Shown piece by piece: positions 27,487 through 37,057 of a stretch of DNA of 64,000 bases; the stretch's first letter is position 1; the number at the start of each line of letters is the position of its first letter. The notes beneath the pieces were generated by a model. That model was not told the origin of the DNA, did not search any database, and was given only the letters and a program-made list of their open reading frames with translations. Source of the stretch: Ostreococcus mediterraneus (lineage: Eukaryota > Chlorophyta > Mamiellophyceae > Mamiellales > Bathycoccaceae). A program made the translations under genes and the position numbers. The stretch lies in assembly GCA_012295225.1 (NCBI GenBank), contig WMKK01000006.1, positions 682,001 through 746,000 on the forward strand, read 5' to 3'.

Positions 27487-28935
27487 TTAACGATTTGAAT
27501 CTTCCTCCTTCATGAGTTTAGCTAATTCCTCCATGAATTTCTCAACTCCCGTGCCTTCCTTGGCGCTGATGGGAAGGATAGCCACGGGAGCCGTGCCGAT
27601 GGTTTCTTCATCGAGCGCGTGGATGGCTTCAGTAAGTTCTTCCGTGCGCAATGCGGCCCACTCCAAATCCATCTTATTCAAGACGAGAATATGCGGACGT
27701 TGAACGTACTCGGGATTGTACAACTTCAATTCCTGCCGAACCACGGTGTAATCATTCACGGGGTCTTGTCCCGAGGCGTCGACGACGCACACCATGGAGC
27801 GCGTACGGCGCAAGTGGCGTAAAAACGCGCGACCAAGACCCAAGCCTTTATGCGCGCCAGCGATCAAACCAGGTAAATCCGCCATCACCGTCGATGTCTC
27901 ACCACTCTCTGCGAGATCATCTTCAGTTTTAATCACCCCTAAATTTGGCATGAGCGTCGTGAACGCATAGTTTGCAATTTCTGGGCTGGCGCGCGTCACC
28001 GCTTTGAGAAGTGAACTTTTACCGACGTTCGGCAAACCTACGAGACCAACATCGGCGACGACGCGCATTAAAAGTTCGATGGAGAGTTCTTCTCCTAATT
28101 CTCCACTAGATGACACCAACGATGCGGTATCAACAGCAATATCCGAAGCCTCATAGTCTTCAACCTTGCCGTTGCGCATGCGACGGTTGACTTGCTTCTC
28201 CGCGCGCCGAGCCGCTAACCCACCAGCACCACCTTCGGCGACTAATAGCGTTTGTCCATGTTTTGTCATGTCACCGAGAAGTTCACCAGTACGTTTTCGG
28301 CGCACAACCGTTCCAGGAGGTACAGGAATGTACATGTTTTCCTGGTCAGGCGCCACGCGATGTCGCTCGCGCCCGCCGCTCGCGAATTCAGCTGCGCTTC
28401 CGTGATAGCCCTTCTTCCCTCGCCACGTCTTACGTTCATGCAAATGTAACAACGAATCACATTTACGATCGACGCGTAAATACACGTTTCCTCCTCGTCC
28501 ACCATCCGCGGGTTCCGCCGCTGGTAACTCGATGAACTTTTTCAAGTTGCGCCCCCATTGGTACTTGAAGTTCTTCACCACTTTTGGTTTAGCGCCTTGC
28601 CATGCCTCGCCCTCGCCCCCTTGGCCACCGACGACGATGATTTGGGCTTCATCAAAGTACAAGTGTTTTTCTTTTTCATCAATCACGCCCGTCTCTTTCG
28701 CTCGTCGCGCCGGTGGTGGTTTATTAGGCTTTTGCCCTGGTGCCGTGGTGAATCCGCCGCTCCCACCGCCACGCGTCGTCGTCGTCGTCGTCGTCGTCGA
28801 TGGTTTCCCTCGCCCACCCCCGGCGCGTCCACCGCGTGCACCACCACTCTTTCCTCGTCCTCCAGCGCTTGCCCCACCTCGTCCTCCGCTCGTGCTCGCA
28901 CACGTCGTCGTCGTTCGCCCGAGCGCGTGCTGCAT
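27487..28935 (-). CDS. OBGC: Obg-family GTPase, plastid (ObgC)
   Basis: 482-aa ribosome-assembly GTPase of the Obg/CgtA family. The first 80 residues are Gly/Arg/Thr low complexity, including a run of eight Thr, and act as presequence plus disordered tail. The Obg fold (about 100-260) has Gly-rich turns GGRGGNVYLRVD and PVPPGTVV. The G domain follows with GLPNVGKSSLL (P-loop), DLPGLIAGA (G3), NKMD (G4) and SAKEG (G5). Compared with bacterial Obg, the canonical 'GGxGGxG' stretch reads GGQGGEGEAWQG, as in plant ObgC. It faces TGD4 with 55 bp between stops. Confidence 0.93.
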   Translation of the reverse strand: MQHALGRTTTTCASTSGGRGGASAGGRGKSGGARGGRAGGGRGKPSTTTTTTTTRGGGSGGFTTAPGQKPNKPPPARRAKETGVIDEKEKHLYFDEAQIIVVGGQGGEGEAWQGAKPKVVKNFKYQWGRNLKKFIELPAAEPADGGRGGNVYLRVDRKCDSLLHLHERKTWRGKKGYHGSAAEFASGGRERHRVAPDQENMYIPVPPGTVVRRKRTGELLGDMTKHGQTLLVAEGGAGGLAARRAEKQVNRRMRNGKVEDYEASDIAVDTASLVSSSGELGEELSIELLMRVVADVGLVGLPNVGKSSLLKAVTRASPEIANYAFTTLMPNLGVIKTEDDLAESGETSTVMADLPGLIAGAHKGLGLGRAFLRHLRRTRSMVCVVDASGQDPVNDYTVVRQELKLYNPEYVQRPHILVLNKMDLEWAALRTEELTEAIHALDEETIGTAPVAILPISAKEGTGVEKFMEELAKLMKEEDSNR

Positions 28936-29019
28936 GGCGGCGACGTTTTCTGTCGCGACGCCGCCTCGACGCCGAGTCGAGTGGCCCGGGCCCGTGACGG
29001 GCCAGGGGCGAGGATGGAT

Positions 29020-29037
29020 GCACTACGTGTACGTAGT
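29020..29037. promoter_or_regulatory. Imperfect 18-bp palindrome upstream of ObgC
   Basis: CACTACGTGTACGTAGTG is an 18-bp inverted repeat, palindromic except at its centre, about 90 bp upstream of the ObgC start codon, with an ACGTG core on one arm. ACGTG cores are bound by bZIP/bHLH factors in plants, so it could be an operator-like site. A related ACGTAGTG/ACGACGTGTACG sequence recurs near 29125-29143. Confidence 0.4.
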
Positions 29038-29149
29038 GTGGTGATTGTTCTTCCCATGTGGGGTGTGTTTTACGACGTCGCAGGACTCACTCCGCCTACT
29101 AAACATTGACGAATCAACAAGGAGACGTAGTGTACGACGTGTACGAGAA

Positions 29150-29332
29150 TCAGAGCAGGTTGACGCCTCCTAAAGTAACAAGGTAATTCGGGAGGGGGCT
29201 AACGTTGAACCATTGATCAGTCTTAATATACCATCTCATCACATCAAGTGTAAAACACAAGGAAGAATCAATGTCGGCAGAGTTTTCGGGGAAAATGCTT
29301 AAGAACGACGGATAGGGGCGAACACGTTTCAT
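29150..29332 (-). CDS. Possible 60-aa small protein, unidentified
   Basis: ATG-initiated frame ending TGA, lying 70 bp after the UTP22 stop and 214 bp before ObgC, all on the minus strand. Its composition (mixed hydrophobic, Trp x2, few Arg) is unlike the Arg-rich antisense frames common in this window, and its codons look ordinary. It starts MKRVRPYPSFLSIFPEN and ends VTLGGVNLL. No domain recognised. It may be a genuine small protein, a uORF of ObgC, or chance. Confidence 0.3.
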   Translation of the reverse strand: MKRVRPYPSFLSIFPENSADIDSSLCFTLDVMRWYIKTDQWFNVSPLPNYLVTLGGVNLL

Positions 29333-29402
29333 CGCGGTTATGGGTGCGCCGCGAATTTCGGACTATGGACTATTCTATTAAAAACCTCTAACGAACGAAC
29401 GA

Positions 29403-32400
29403 TCAGCTAAGAACCTTGGCGACGAAATCGTTCCCGGAAATGGTCGCGAGTTCTTCGATCACAGCATCTCTCGCAGCGGGTGATGGGTTGGGCAACCATG
29501 AAAGGGATTCAGGAAACTGGGCGTCCGCGTGGACGGCGCCCGGTTTGAAGGCGACGCCGACGGTGTCGCCACCGTACTTGTCAGCGAATAACAAAGCGGT
29601 GCCGCCTAATCGATCTTGAGCATCTTTTAAGAAACACGACATAGGATCGAAACCAATCAGCAATGCCTCGCGAGCCTTATCCGGGCCTCTTTGAAGGAGC
29701 TTGGGCGGCAACTTGGCGAGCTTGATGCTTTGCGCCAACGTTTCCTCGTCATCTTCGTCTACTACGCTCATCTCACTCTCAAAATGCTCGCGCATTCGCT
29801 TATACAAGCGCTTGCTAGGGAATAGCGCTTGCTTAGGGAAGGGCAGAGCCGAGCGACGAAGAATAAATGCTGCTTGAAATCCGCTGAGCGACGGCTTGAA
29901 GAATTTCTCCCAGGCGTCTTCGTCAGCAAGCGAGTGCTTGGACGTACCGTCGAGAAGTCCTTGGACTTCCAACGTCGCACGTGTAGCGATCACGACAAGA
30001 CGCTTGAGTACTACTACGTTCGGTGCAGCCAAAGTGAGCTGTGATCCTGACCTGTCGTGCGGTGTAACGATGCACATCGCTGGCGCACCCTTCGCTGTTC
30101 GATTAATGCGCTCAACTTCTGCCTCATTGACGACATTCTCGGGGTCTAAAACCACAGGATCGTGCCATAAGTGAGAAGCAATTAAATTCAAAAATCGAAC
30201 AAAGGTAACTTCACGTGACATCGGTGGTAGTGCTGAACCAGGAGTAACAAATAATGTAGCCACCAAAGCTTCAATTGCTTCGTCTGAAATGTGTGGCGAA
30301 AACATGTGTGATGCGATCCATCTATTGATGAGCTGCGTAGATACACCGAACATTGGAAAACGAGCGGCAATAGATGCAATTAAGCCTGCATGTGCCGCTC
30401 TCTCGAGAAGCTGCTCCTCCGTCGCCTTGACGTGTGCGCCACCAGTGGCTGCGCTGATGTGTACTCGGAATGCGTAACCTTCAAACAGAATATCGACTGA
30501 TTCTTCAGAGACAATACTAGGCATGGCGTAGCTCTTGCGGAGAGACTCAGCGAGTTCGATTGCCATCATCGCGCGAGTCTTTTCGATGGACGTCGGATCT
30601 TCGGGCCAGCGACCGCTGCCTTCCAACTGAATAAGAATATCGAGTGTTTTGGGACAGACTGGGATATCATCCTCGCTTTTTCCTAAACCTACACCTGCGC
30701 CATGCGCCAAAGGATGAGGCGTTGGTGGAAAAGGATCAGTACCGCGGAATGCACCACTTAAAGGCTGCACGTTATTGACTTTGAGGGGCATTTCTTTCAA
30801 ATCTTTCATGCGCTTTGCCAAACGATCGAGTGCTTGCAGCAAGTTTGCTGGTGAAGCACCCTCTTTGGAACTCGTAATCTTGCTCATGGGCTCATCAAAT
30901 AATTTCGCACTCCACTCTACTCTTTCACAAGCAGTCATGTTACGCTCGAGCGCTTGTTCAGCGACAATGGCGGGAATGTGATGGCGTTGCGATGGAGGCA
31001 CGAAATCCCAGACTACAGATTCGCAAATACGTCCATCCTTAAACTGGCGAAGCTCCGATCTGTCACCCCAAAACGCTCGAAAGTCTTTTGCTTCTTTGTC
31101 GTCGGCAGAGCTAGGGCCGATGTCGACCAAACGCATAGCATTCTCAGGATCTAATACGATCCCAACCCACAAAGTACAAGCCGAGCTTCCTAAGTCATCG
31201 ACGCTTGTTTTGGGTATCTCATGCACGCGAACCAACTTAGCGCGGTCACCCAAAGCCCGCGAAATGACTTTAGACGCTGCAATTTCACTATCGCGTCGTG
31301 CATTAATATCGGAATCCGATTCGAGATCCGCCACATGCGCTGTAACGTGCAAATGCAAATCGTACCGAACCGCCGCGGGAAATGAGCCTAGTAAGACATT
31401 CCCAAAAACTGAACTACTAGACTTCTTCAACTCTTCCGTAGAAACTGACGCCTCGTGAATGAGTTCTTTTACCGCACTTTCGGACATTCTGGACATGATA
31501 TTCACGTGACCGCATGGCCCTAAAAACACTTGCGAGAATGCTCGTTGCCAAGCATTCGCCTCTGCCGGCTTGCCGTTACAATACAAACCCTTCTTGAAAA
31601 AGTTTGGCTTGGCCAATGCACCCAATGCAGCACGCAACATCTGACTAGCATCCATATTACTACTAATTTGTCCACCTTGCTCAAGCATGTATGCCAAAAG
31701 CATGGAGATGAAGAATCCATTCACGCCATCCGGAGCACCCAACAAGCGCCGACCTTGCGCCCATCGCTTAAAGAGAACAACAGCGCCCGTCAAGTTAGCC
31801 GCTTTTTTTGAAGCAGCGGCAAAATATTGCGCATGCAACTCACCATACATATCTTCAGCGATAGACTGGTTGTAGTGTGGGCTCGGTCGCCGCTCGCCGC
31901 TCTTTGATTCTAAACTACGCAGGTTTGCTCTATCTGGTAATAATCGAACAGAAGCGAAAGTCTCGGCATCAACTGTGGGAAAAAGACGAATAGTTTTCCT
32001 ATCACCCTTTTCACCAAAGTGCAGCGAGATGTACGGTTTTCTTGGATCGGCATACTGGTCGTTCATATCCACCGACCACTCGGATGACTTTGACAACTTG
32101 TTATGAAGAGTTTCCAAGTAAAGTGCGCGCTTGAAGTGATATCTATGATCTAAATAATCCTTCTCATGAAAGAACGAACGTGGCATCTCCACTGCGACGT
32201 CTACAACAGCTAGATCATCTCCATGCATGGACACGTTAAAGCAACCGCCGTCGGCGTGACTCCCTATGACGTACGCGCGCGTCGGCGGCGCAAACTTCAA
32301 AGTTTTTCCCATTACATCTTCGCTTTCAATCACAAACCAAGACACTGGCTTGGATTTAAATTCCTTTTCTTTCATCTCTGCGTGAGTTCAATACGTACAT

Positions 32401-32748
32401 AGATTGTCAGTCATATTATCGAGCGAGCATTTTGTTGTTTACGTTTCTAAGTCGTCGTCAGTGAGAAAAAGTCAATCCTTCGCCGCGCCAGTGCTGGTCT
32501 CAGTCATATGCTTGTCAGTTGAGACATCACGAGGATAGTCAGTTCTCAAAGATTAATGTTGTGTTCATCACCGACCAGCACATGTAGCGAGCGAGGGATT
32601 GACATCGCGTGCGCGCCGTCAGCGCCGCACCTCCCAAAGCTCTCGTCACGCCCTCGATCGCGTGCGCCACGACGCGCCTGACGTTGGCGCTCGTCGTGCA
32701 CTCGTTCACGACCTCGCGCGCGAGCGATGCGTCGTAGGCCACGCCCAT
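29403..32748 (-). CDS. UTP22: UTP22/NOL6 (Nrap) SSU-processome protein (two exons)
   Basis: Exons 32748-32631 and 32377-29403 (minus), phase 1, 1030 aa. Nucleolar protein of the UTP-C module needed for 18S rRNA maturation; the fold is a tandem, catalytically dead nucleotidyltransferase. Recognisable Nrap stretches are APPTRAYVIGSHADGGC, HYHFKRALYLETLHNKL, YNQSIAEDMYGELH, FWGDRSELRQFKDGRICESVVW, LEGSGRWPEDP and IVTPHDRSGSQLT. The spliced N-terminus (REVVNECTTSANVRRVV) corresponds to the helical region before the first domain in NOL6. The 253-nt intron has donor GTGCGG, an ACTGAC motif and acceptor CGCAG. ATG 32375 would be an alternative start without exon 1. Confidence 0.9.
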
Positions 32749-33126
32749 GGTGATGGCGTGTGTGTTCTTCTATTTGCGCTTCCGTGTCGCGCTTTTCACC
32801 GTCACCGTCGACGTGGGCGCGAACGACGCGCGGCGCACTGCAGCCGCCGCCACTTCTCGTCCTCGTTCAGTCTTTTGGTTTTGTGGCGGTGTGGGGGGTA
32901 AACGACCAATCATGAACCAACAAGTGATATGTGTGTTTTGGTTTTCTCGCGGATTGGTCAAGGGAAAAAGGCGTGGTGTGCGCGTGCGCGACAGACGACG
33001 ACGACGACGACGACGATTTGGACGTTTGGGCGTCACACGTGCGTGCATTGAGTCGCGCGGCATTCATCAGCACACCGCGGTGCGATTGGTGCGAGACGTT
33101 CATAGATAGAAATAGTGTCAGCAGCC
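32749..33126. promoter_or_regulatory. Divergent region between UTP22 and RBMX2/Ist3
   Basis: A 378-bp shared promoter. A run of GAC/ACG triplets lies at about 32994-33014. No TATA-like element seen. Several short frames on both strands are Arg-rich and look non-coding. Confidence 0.4.
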
Positions 33127-33876
33127 ATGAATTACTTGACGCAAATTAAAAACACCCAAGCGGCGACGATGCGGGAGATTGAGAGCGGGATGTCCGAAAG
33201 CGCGTCGTGGCACGCGAGATTTAAGCACTCAGCCTATGTTTTTGCCGGTGGATTACCGTTTAATATGACAGAAGGCGACGTGTTGGCGGTGTTTTCGCAG
33301 TACGGAGAGATTGTAGATGTCAACATCGTGCGCCATGAAGACACAGGAAAGAGCAGAGGATTTGCCTTTATCTGCTATGCTGATCAAAGATCGACGGTTC
33401 TAGCGGTGGATAACTTGAATGGCGCCACCGTAGTTGGTCGAACCATTAAAGTCGATCACGTGGATGATTACAAGCTAAAGAACGATGACCCGTCAAAAAA
33501 GGACTGGCGGTGCGCGTGCGGGGGAGAAAACTTCAAGTTTAGAGAGACATGCTTCAAGTGCGGTGGTCCAAGGCCTGTTGTGAAAAGAGAACATGAATTT
33601 CCCGAGCCTGAACCCGCACATCATCGCACACCAGATAGTGGAGATGTTGTAGACAACGCAGGACCTCGAAACGCGCGCATAGAGGATGACGAAGAGAAGC
33701 TCATTCGGGAACTTCAGGCACGCAAAGCCGCTGCTATGGCTCGTGCCGAGGCAGCTGCGAAAGGATTACCTATTCCTAGCGATGATAGAGATGAACGAAG
33801 AGATAGCAAGCGTCATAAAAAGGAAAAGAAGGAGAAGAAGGAGAAAAAAGACGACAGTCGACGACGTTGGGAGTGA
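33127..33876 (+). CDS. IST3: RBMX2/Ist3 (Snu17) splicing factor with extra RanBP2-like zinc finger
   Basis: 249 aa. The start NYLTQIKNTQAATMREIE and SWHARFKHSAYVFAGGLPF are the signature of RBMX2/Ist3, the RRM protein of the RES complex that joins the activated spliceosome and helps pre-mRNA retention. The RRM is at about 36-114 (RNP2 VFAGGL, RNP1 KSRGFAFICY). At about 125-145 there is a RanBP2-type zinc finger DWRCACGGENFKFRETCFKC, with Cys spacing C-x-C-x10-C-x2-C rather than the usual C-x2-4-C at the first pair. The tail is Lys/Arg-rich (KKEKKEKK). ATG 33127 gives the exact family start. Confidence 0.9.
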   Translation: MNYLTQIKNTQAATMREIESGMSESASWHARFKHSAYVFAGGLPFNMTEGDVLAVFSQYGEIVDVNIVRHEDTGKSRGFAFICYADQRSTVLAVDNLNGATVVGRTIKVDHVDDYKLKNDDPSKKDWRCACGGENFKFRETCFKCGGPRPVVKREHEFPEPEPAHHRTPDSGDVVDNAGPRNARIEDDEEKLIRELQARKAAAMARAEAAAKGLPIPSDDRDERRDSKRHKKEKKEKKEKKDDSRRRWE

Positions 33877-33947
33877 CCATAGATATACTAGAAAGAAATA
33901 TTTACACATTACATTAGCGAGCATACTTGAAACATACAGAACACATG

Positions 33948-35207
33948 CTAGATAAAATCCACGTCAGGCTCATCTTCGTCCAAGTGAAGGTGATGGTTGA
34001 TGCATATCGCGATGGGATTCTTCACCGGTCCACCAGTCATATTAAGGACCGATAGCCCTCCTGGGGAGAGCTTAAAAATTGAACCATCATTCAAATCCAA
34101 CGAGTGAGCCATAAAGTCTTGACAAAGCTTTTTGTCGTGGATAACGATCGAAGCGCCTACATCGTCAGTTGATTTTAAATGACTCAAAATCTCTTCAACA
34201 GTTTCGACCACGTGTGTCTCAAACGAAAGATTATTTTTTGAGTCTAAAATTTTCTGCGCTAGACGAGCCGAAGCACCGGTTGAGGAAAACATCAATCGCT
34301 TTATGTTAGACTTTTGCAGCATATGAATGATCGTGTTCGTGATCAGCGCCTCCTCATCTATACTCGCAGGTCCGCAGATCAAACCAACGACAGCCTTTTT
34401 GGCGTCTAGTGGTGATTTTGGTGTCTGGTTGAAAAATTCCATCTCTATTCCACGCCCAGTATTCGGCTTGAAGTCTTCGCCGATGCTCACCTTGCTCAAT
34501 GCGCAATTACTTTGGAGTAATCGCCTGAAGTAATGCGGTCCAAAGCCGAGTGCACTCCCTAATATTGCTTGATTTACGGCGTTGTGAGCAACGACGAGAA
34601 TTTTCGAGTGCGGTTGTCTCAACAAAACGTTCTCCCATACGACCGTCGCTCTGTCCCAAAGCTCACGAACAGGGTAATGGCCGTCGATTTCAAATTCTTC
34701 TGGCTGCTTTTTCCACTTATCAAATTGGGCGCCAAACTTTTCGACGCCCTCAGCCTTTAGCAGGCCTTCGAAGGCATACAAATCAATCTCTCTCAAGTCG
34801 CTGACGTCCACCAAGCCTGGCGTCCGTCCTGCCCACACGATGTCCGCCGTTTCGCTTGCCCTCGCTAAAGGTGAACGTAAACAAATATCGAATTCCATAT
34901 CGCGCACCATATCACGCGTCATCCCCGCTTGATCCTTACCTTTTGATGTCAACACGGAGAAGTTTGAACTTCCTTGAATTCGACCTTCGGCGTTCCAAGT
35001 GCTTTGGCCGTGTCGAACAAAAGTGATAGACTTAGAAGAAGACGATGAAGAAGTACATGTGACGTTGGTAATTGAACGTCGCAATCGCGTCACACCAACG
35101 CACGGGATCGTTCGGACTCTGTGCTTGGTGAACATCACTTGCGTCGCATAGTAACGACAGCTGCACGCGTGAGCGACAGCAAGAGACACAAGTCGAGTTC
35201 GGTACAT
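33948..35207 (-). CDS. 2-carboxy-D-arabinitol-1-phosphatase-like, histidine-phosphatase fold, plastid
   Basis: 419 aa with a 57-residue presequence containing a Ser run. The first phosphoglycerate-mutase-like domain has FVRHGQSTWNAEGRIQGSS (catalytic His), LREIDLYAFEGLL, DGHYPVRELWDRA and VVAHNAVNQAIL (second His), matching plant CA1P phosphatase, which removes a night-time Rubisco inhibitor. The second domain that follows in plants is present but degenerate: where a His-Gly motif is expected it reads GLICGPASID, and no second catalytic His is evident. CA1P itself is not known to me from picoalgae, so the substrate may differ. Its start lies 55 bp after the stop of the upstream minus-strand gene. 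Confidence 0.85.
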   Translation of the reverse strand: MYRTRLVSLAVAHACSCRYYATQVMFTKHRVRTIPCVGVTRLRRSITNVTCTSSSSSSKSITFVRHGQSTWNAEGRIQGSSNFSVLTSKGKDQAGMTRDMVRDMEFDICLRSPLARASETADIVWAGRTPGLVDVSDLREIDLYAFEGLLKAEGVEKFGAQFDKWKKQPEEFEIDGHYPVRELWDRATVVWENVLLRQPHSKILVVAHNAVNQAILGSALGFGPHYFRRLLQSNCALSKVSIGEDFKPNTGRGIEMEFFNQTPKSPLDAKKAVVGLICGPASIDEEALITNTIIHMLQKSNIKRLMFSSTGASARLAQKILDSKNNLSFETHVVETVEEILSHLKSTDDVGASIVIHDKKLCQDFMAHSLDLNDGSIFKLSPGGLSVLNMTGGPVKNPIAICINHHLHLDEDEPDVDFI

Positions 35208-35262
35208 GAGCTAAGATTTCTATTAAAATGTCAAACTACGCTATGAACTAATCATTACTCCT

Positions 35263-35811
35263 TTATCCCGACGCCAGCACGAACATCGCATGTAAGGCTT
35301 CGAGCGCCTGGCTCGTCAAAGCCACAAAGAGCAAGGTGGCGAACACCAACGCCAAAGCCAACCACTGGCTTTGGTCATCTCCTCGAGACTTTACGTAGCA
35401 ATTCATCGTTCGATTACGACGGAAACTCGGTCGTCGCTCGGGAAACCCACTCGGTGGATCTCTATCGAACGTCACCGCCTTCCACGGCGACGCAGAGTCA
35501 CCGTTCCCGCGTCTCGTGGGCGACAAAATACTCTTTGTGGGCAACACTAATCCCTCGCCTGCAACGCATTTCATGTTCACGTTGGCGCCCGCGTAACAGC
35601 TATCGTCGGCATCGCTATAGCTCGTCGTCGGCATCTCACCATTACCATCGCTATCGACGATCTCTCGTTGCACGCGACCGCGCCGATGGGCTTCGAGTTC
35701 GCGCCACACAATCGCCCGCGCGCGCGTGCGTTTTGAACGTTCGAGTGCCATGGCGACGAGCTCGATGTCTTGAGAGTCGAGATCGAGGTTGACGTCGTGT
35801 AACACGCGCAT
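35263..35811 (-). CDS. Unidentified protein with C-terminal membrane anchor
   Basis: 182 aa. A basic N-terminal helix (about 20-50: ALERSKRTRARAIVWRELEAHRRG) is followed by a polar, probably disordered middle. One hydrophobic segment lies at about 150-172 (WLALALVFATLLFVALTS), with ten residues after it. That layout suggests a tail-anchored protein facing the cytosol. No family recognised. The ATG at 35811 is clear. The gene ends 55 bp before the CA1P-phosphatase-like start on the same strand, so the two may share a transcript. Confidence 0.6.
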   Translation of the reverse strand: MRVLHDVNLDLDSQDIELVAMALERSKRTRARAIVWRELEAHRRGRVQREIVDSDGNGEMPTTSYSDADDSCYAGANVNMKCVAGEGLVLPTKSILSPTRRGNGDSASPWKAVTFDRDPPSGFPERRPSFRRNRTMNCYVKSRGDDQSQWLALALVFATLLFVALTSQALEALHAMFVLASG

Positions 35812-36042
35812 GGCTGAGGGTACTGAGTATAAATCTACGACTCGAGTCCTGCGACTTCAGCAGTCGTCACCGTCGTCGTCGTCGTGTGCCGGGTCAGCCG
35901 CGGCCCTTCGCTGGGTCGATGGACGTGTGGCGTGTGGCTCGCAACACTCTCCATACTGTTTACCCATATAATGGTGAGTCGTAACAAGACAAAACCATGC
36001 CGGCTCCGATGTGTACACATGTGCGCAGGCGTTTGATTGATG

Positions 36043-37057
36043 TTACAACTCCTTGTGGCTATACTTTCCAAGTCCGACGGTATTCTTTCCACGCTTATCG
36101 AAATATTTAATAGGAAATGGCGAACGCCCATTCTGGGCATCTTCAGGGAGCAATTTGAGGAAGCCGTTGCAGAAACCAAGGAGCGACTCGGCATTGAAGG
36201 TGTCGATGAAACGCGCTTCGGCGTCACGAATACCACTCACCGGGTCATAACCAATGATGACGAGTCTGCCGCTTGCCAAAGCGTCCATGTATTGTTTTTC
36301 TTCGCCCTCGCGCACTGCTGTTTGTAAATATAAGCTATGATCTTTCGAAGGGACGACTATGTGGATGATCACCATGAAGCCAGTGACGGCGTTGCCGACA
36401 GACTCGAGCGTTTGATGAATTCGAACCCCGTAGTCTTCCGCGCCATCTTTGAGCATGAATACGTAAACCTTGGGTAAGTCGTTTTTAGCATGCAAATTCG
36501 CGCGCTGGACTTCGTCAACAGTACCTCTGTTGCTCGGAAATTCGGGCCACTTTGCGTACGGAGGAATGAGCGTGAAGAATGCGAACCGGACGACATTCGT
36601 CACGTTGAACTCCAGACTTTCAACCATGCTTGTGATGTGATCGCTATCAGCGTAGTGTGGGGCTGTGATAAATACCTTGGGTTTCTTGTTCTTCTCGCTC
36701 AATCTCGTAGTTCGGCCGAACGTCACGTCCTCGTGGCCGTAAGATCGGAATGTTTGCTCCGCGTGGGTAAACGCATCGATGTACTCTTGGTGCTCTTCTG
36801 GCTTTCTGAACATCCCGAGCACGGCTAAAGTATCTGCACGTGAATCTTCAACGAATTGCATGAGTTGCTTCTCGTCTTCAAACTCTTCCACCGCCTGTGT
36901 ACCAATAATCTATAATCGAAATGTGTCAATCGTGTTGAACGCCACGGGTAACGAGCGACACCGACTTAGCAAAAAACGCGACGACGCGACGTACCTGGCA
37001 GAAACCGACTAAAACTAAGGCTAACATACATACTGAGATAATCCGACGCGTCTTCAT
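36043..37057 (-). CDS. ER-lumenal thioredoxin-fold protein without CxxC, ending in HKEL (two exons)
   Basis: Exons 37057-36995 and 36894-36043 (minus), phase 0, 304 aa. Exon 1 is exactly a signal peptide: MKTRRIISVCMLALVLVGFC. Exon 2 begins AVEEFEDEKQLMQFVEDS and continues DTLAVLGMF, then a helix, the order of a PDI b-type thioredoxin domain (a 'F-x-d-x-x-x-L-x-x-F' start). A second such unit follows (KVYVFMLKDG; RLVIIGYDP; GFCNGFLKLL). No CxxC redox motif exists. The last residues are HKEL, an ER-retrieval-like tetrapeptide. I infer a non-catalytic PDI relative acting as chaperone or scaffold. The 100-nt intron has donor GTACGT, an ATTGACA motif and acceptor ACACAG. Confidence 0.68.

Larger units (their letters stand above)
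28936..29402. other. Same-strand gap between UTP22 and ObgC
   Basis: A 467-bp spacer downstream of UTP22 and upstream of ObgC (both minus strand). It contains a possible 60-aa ORF (29150-29332) and an inverted repeat CACTACGTGTACGTAGTG near 29020-29037, just 5' of ObgC. No RNA gene was recognised. Confidence 0.4.
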
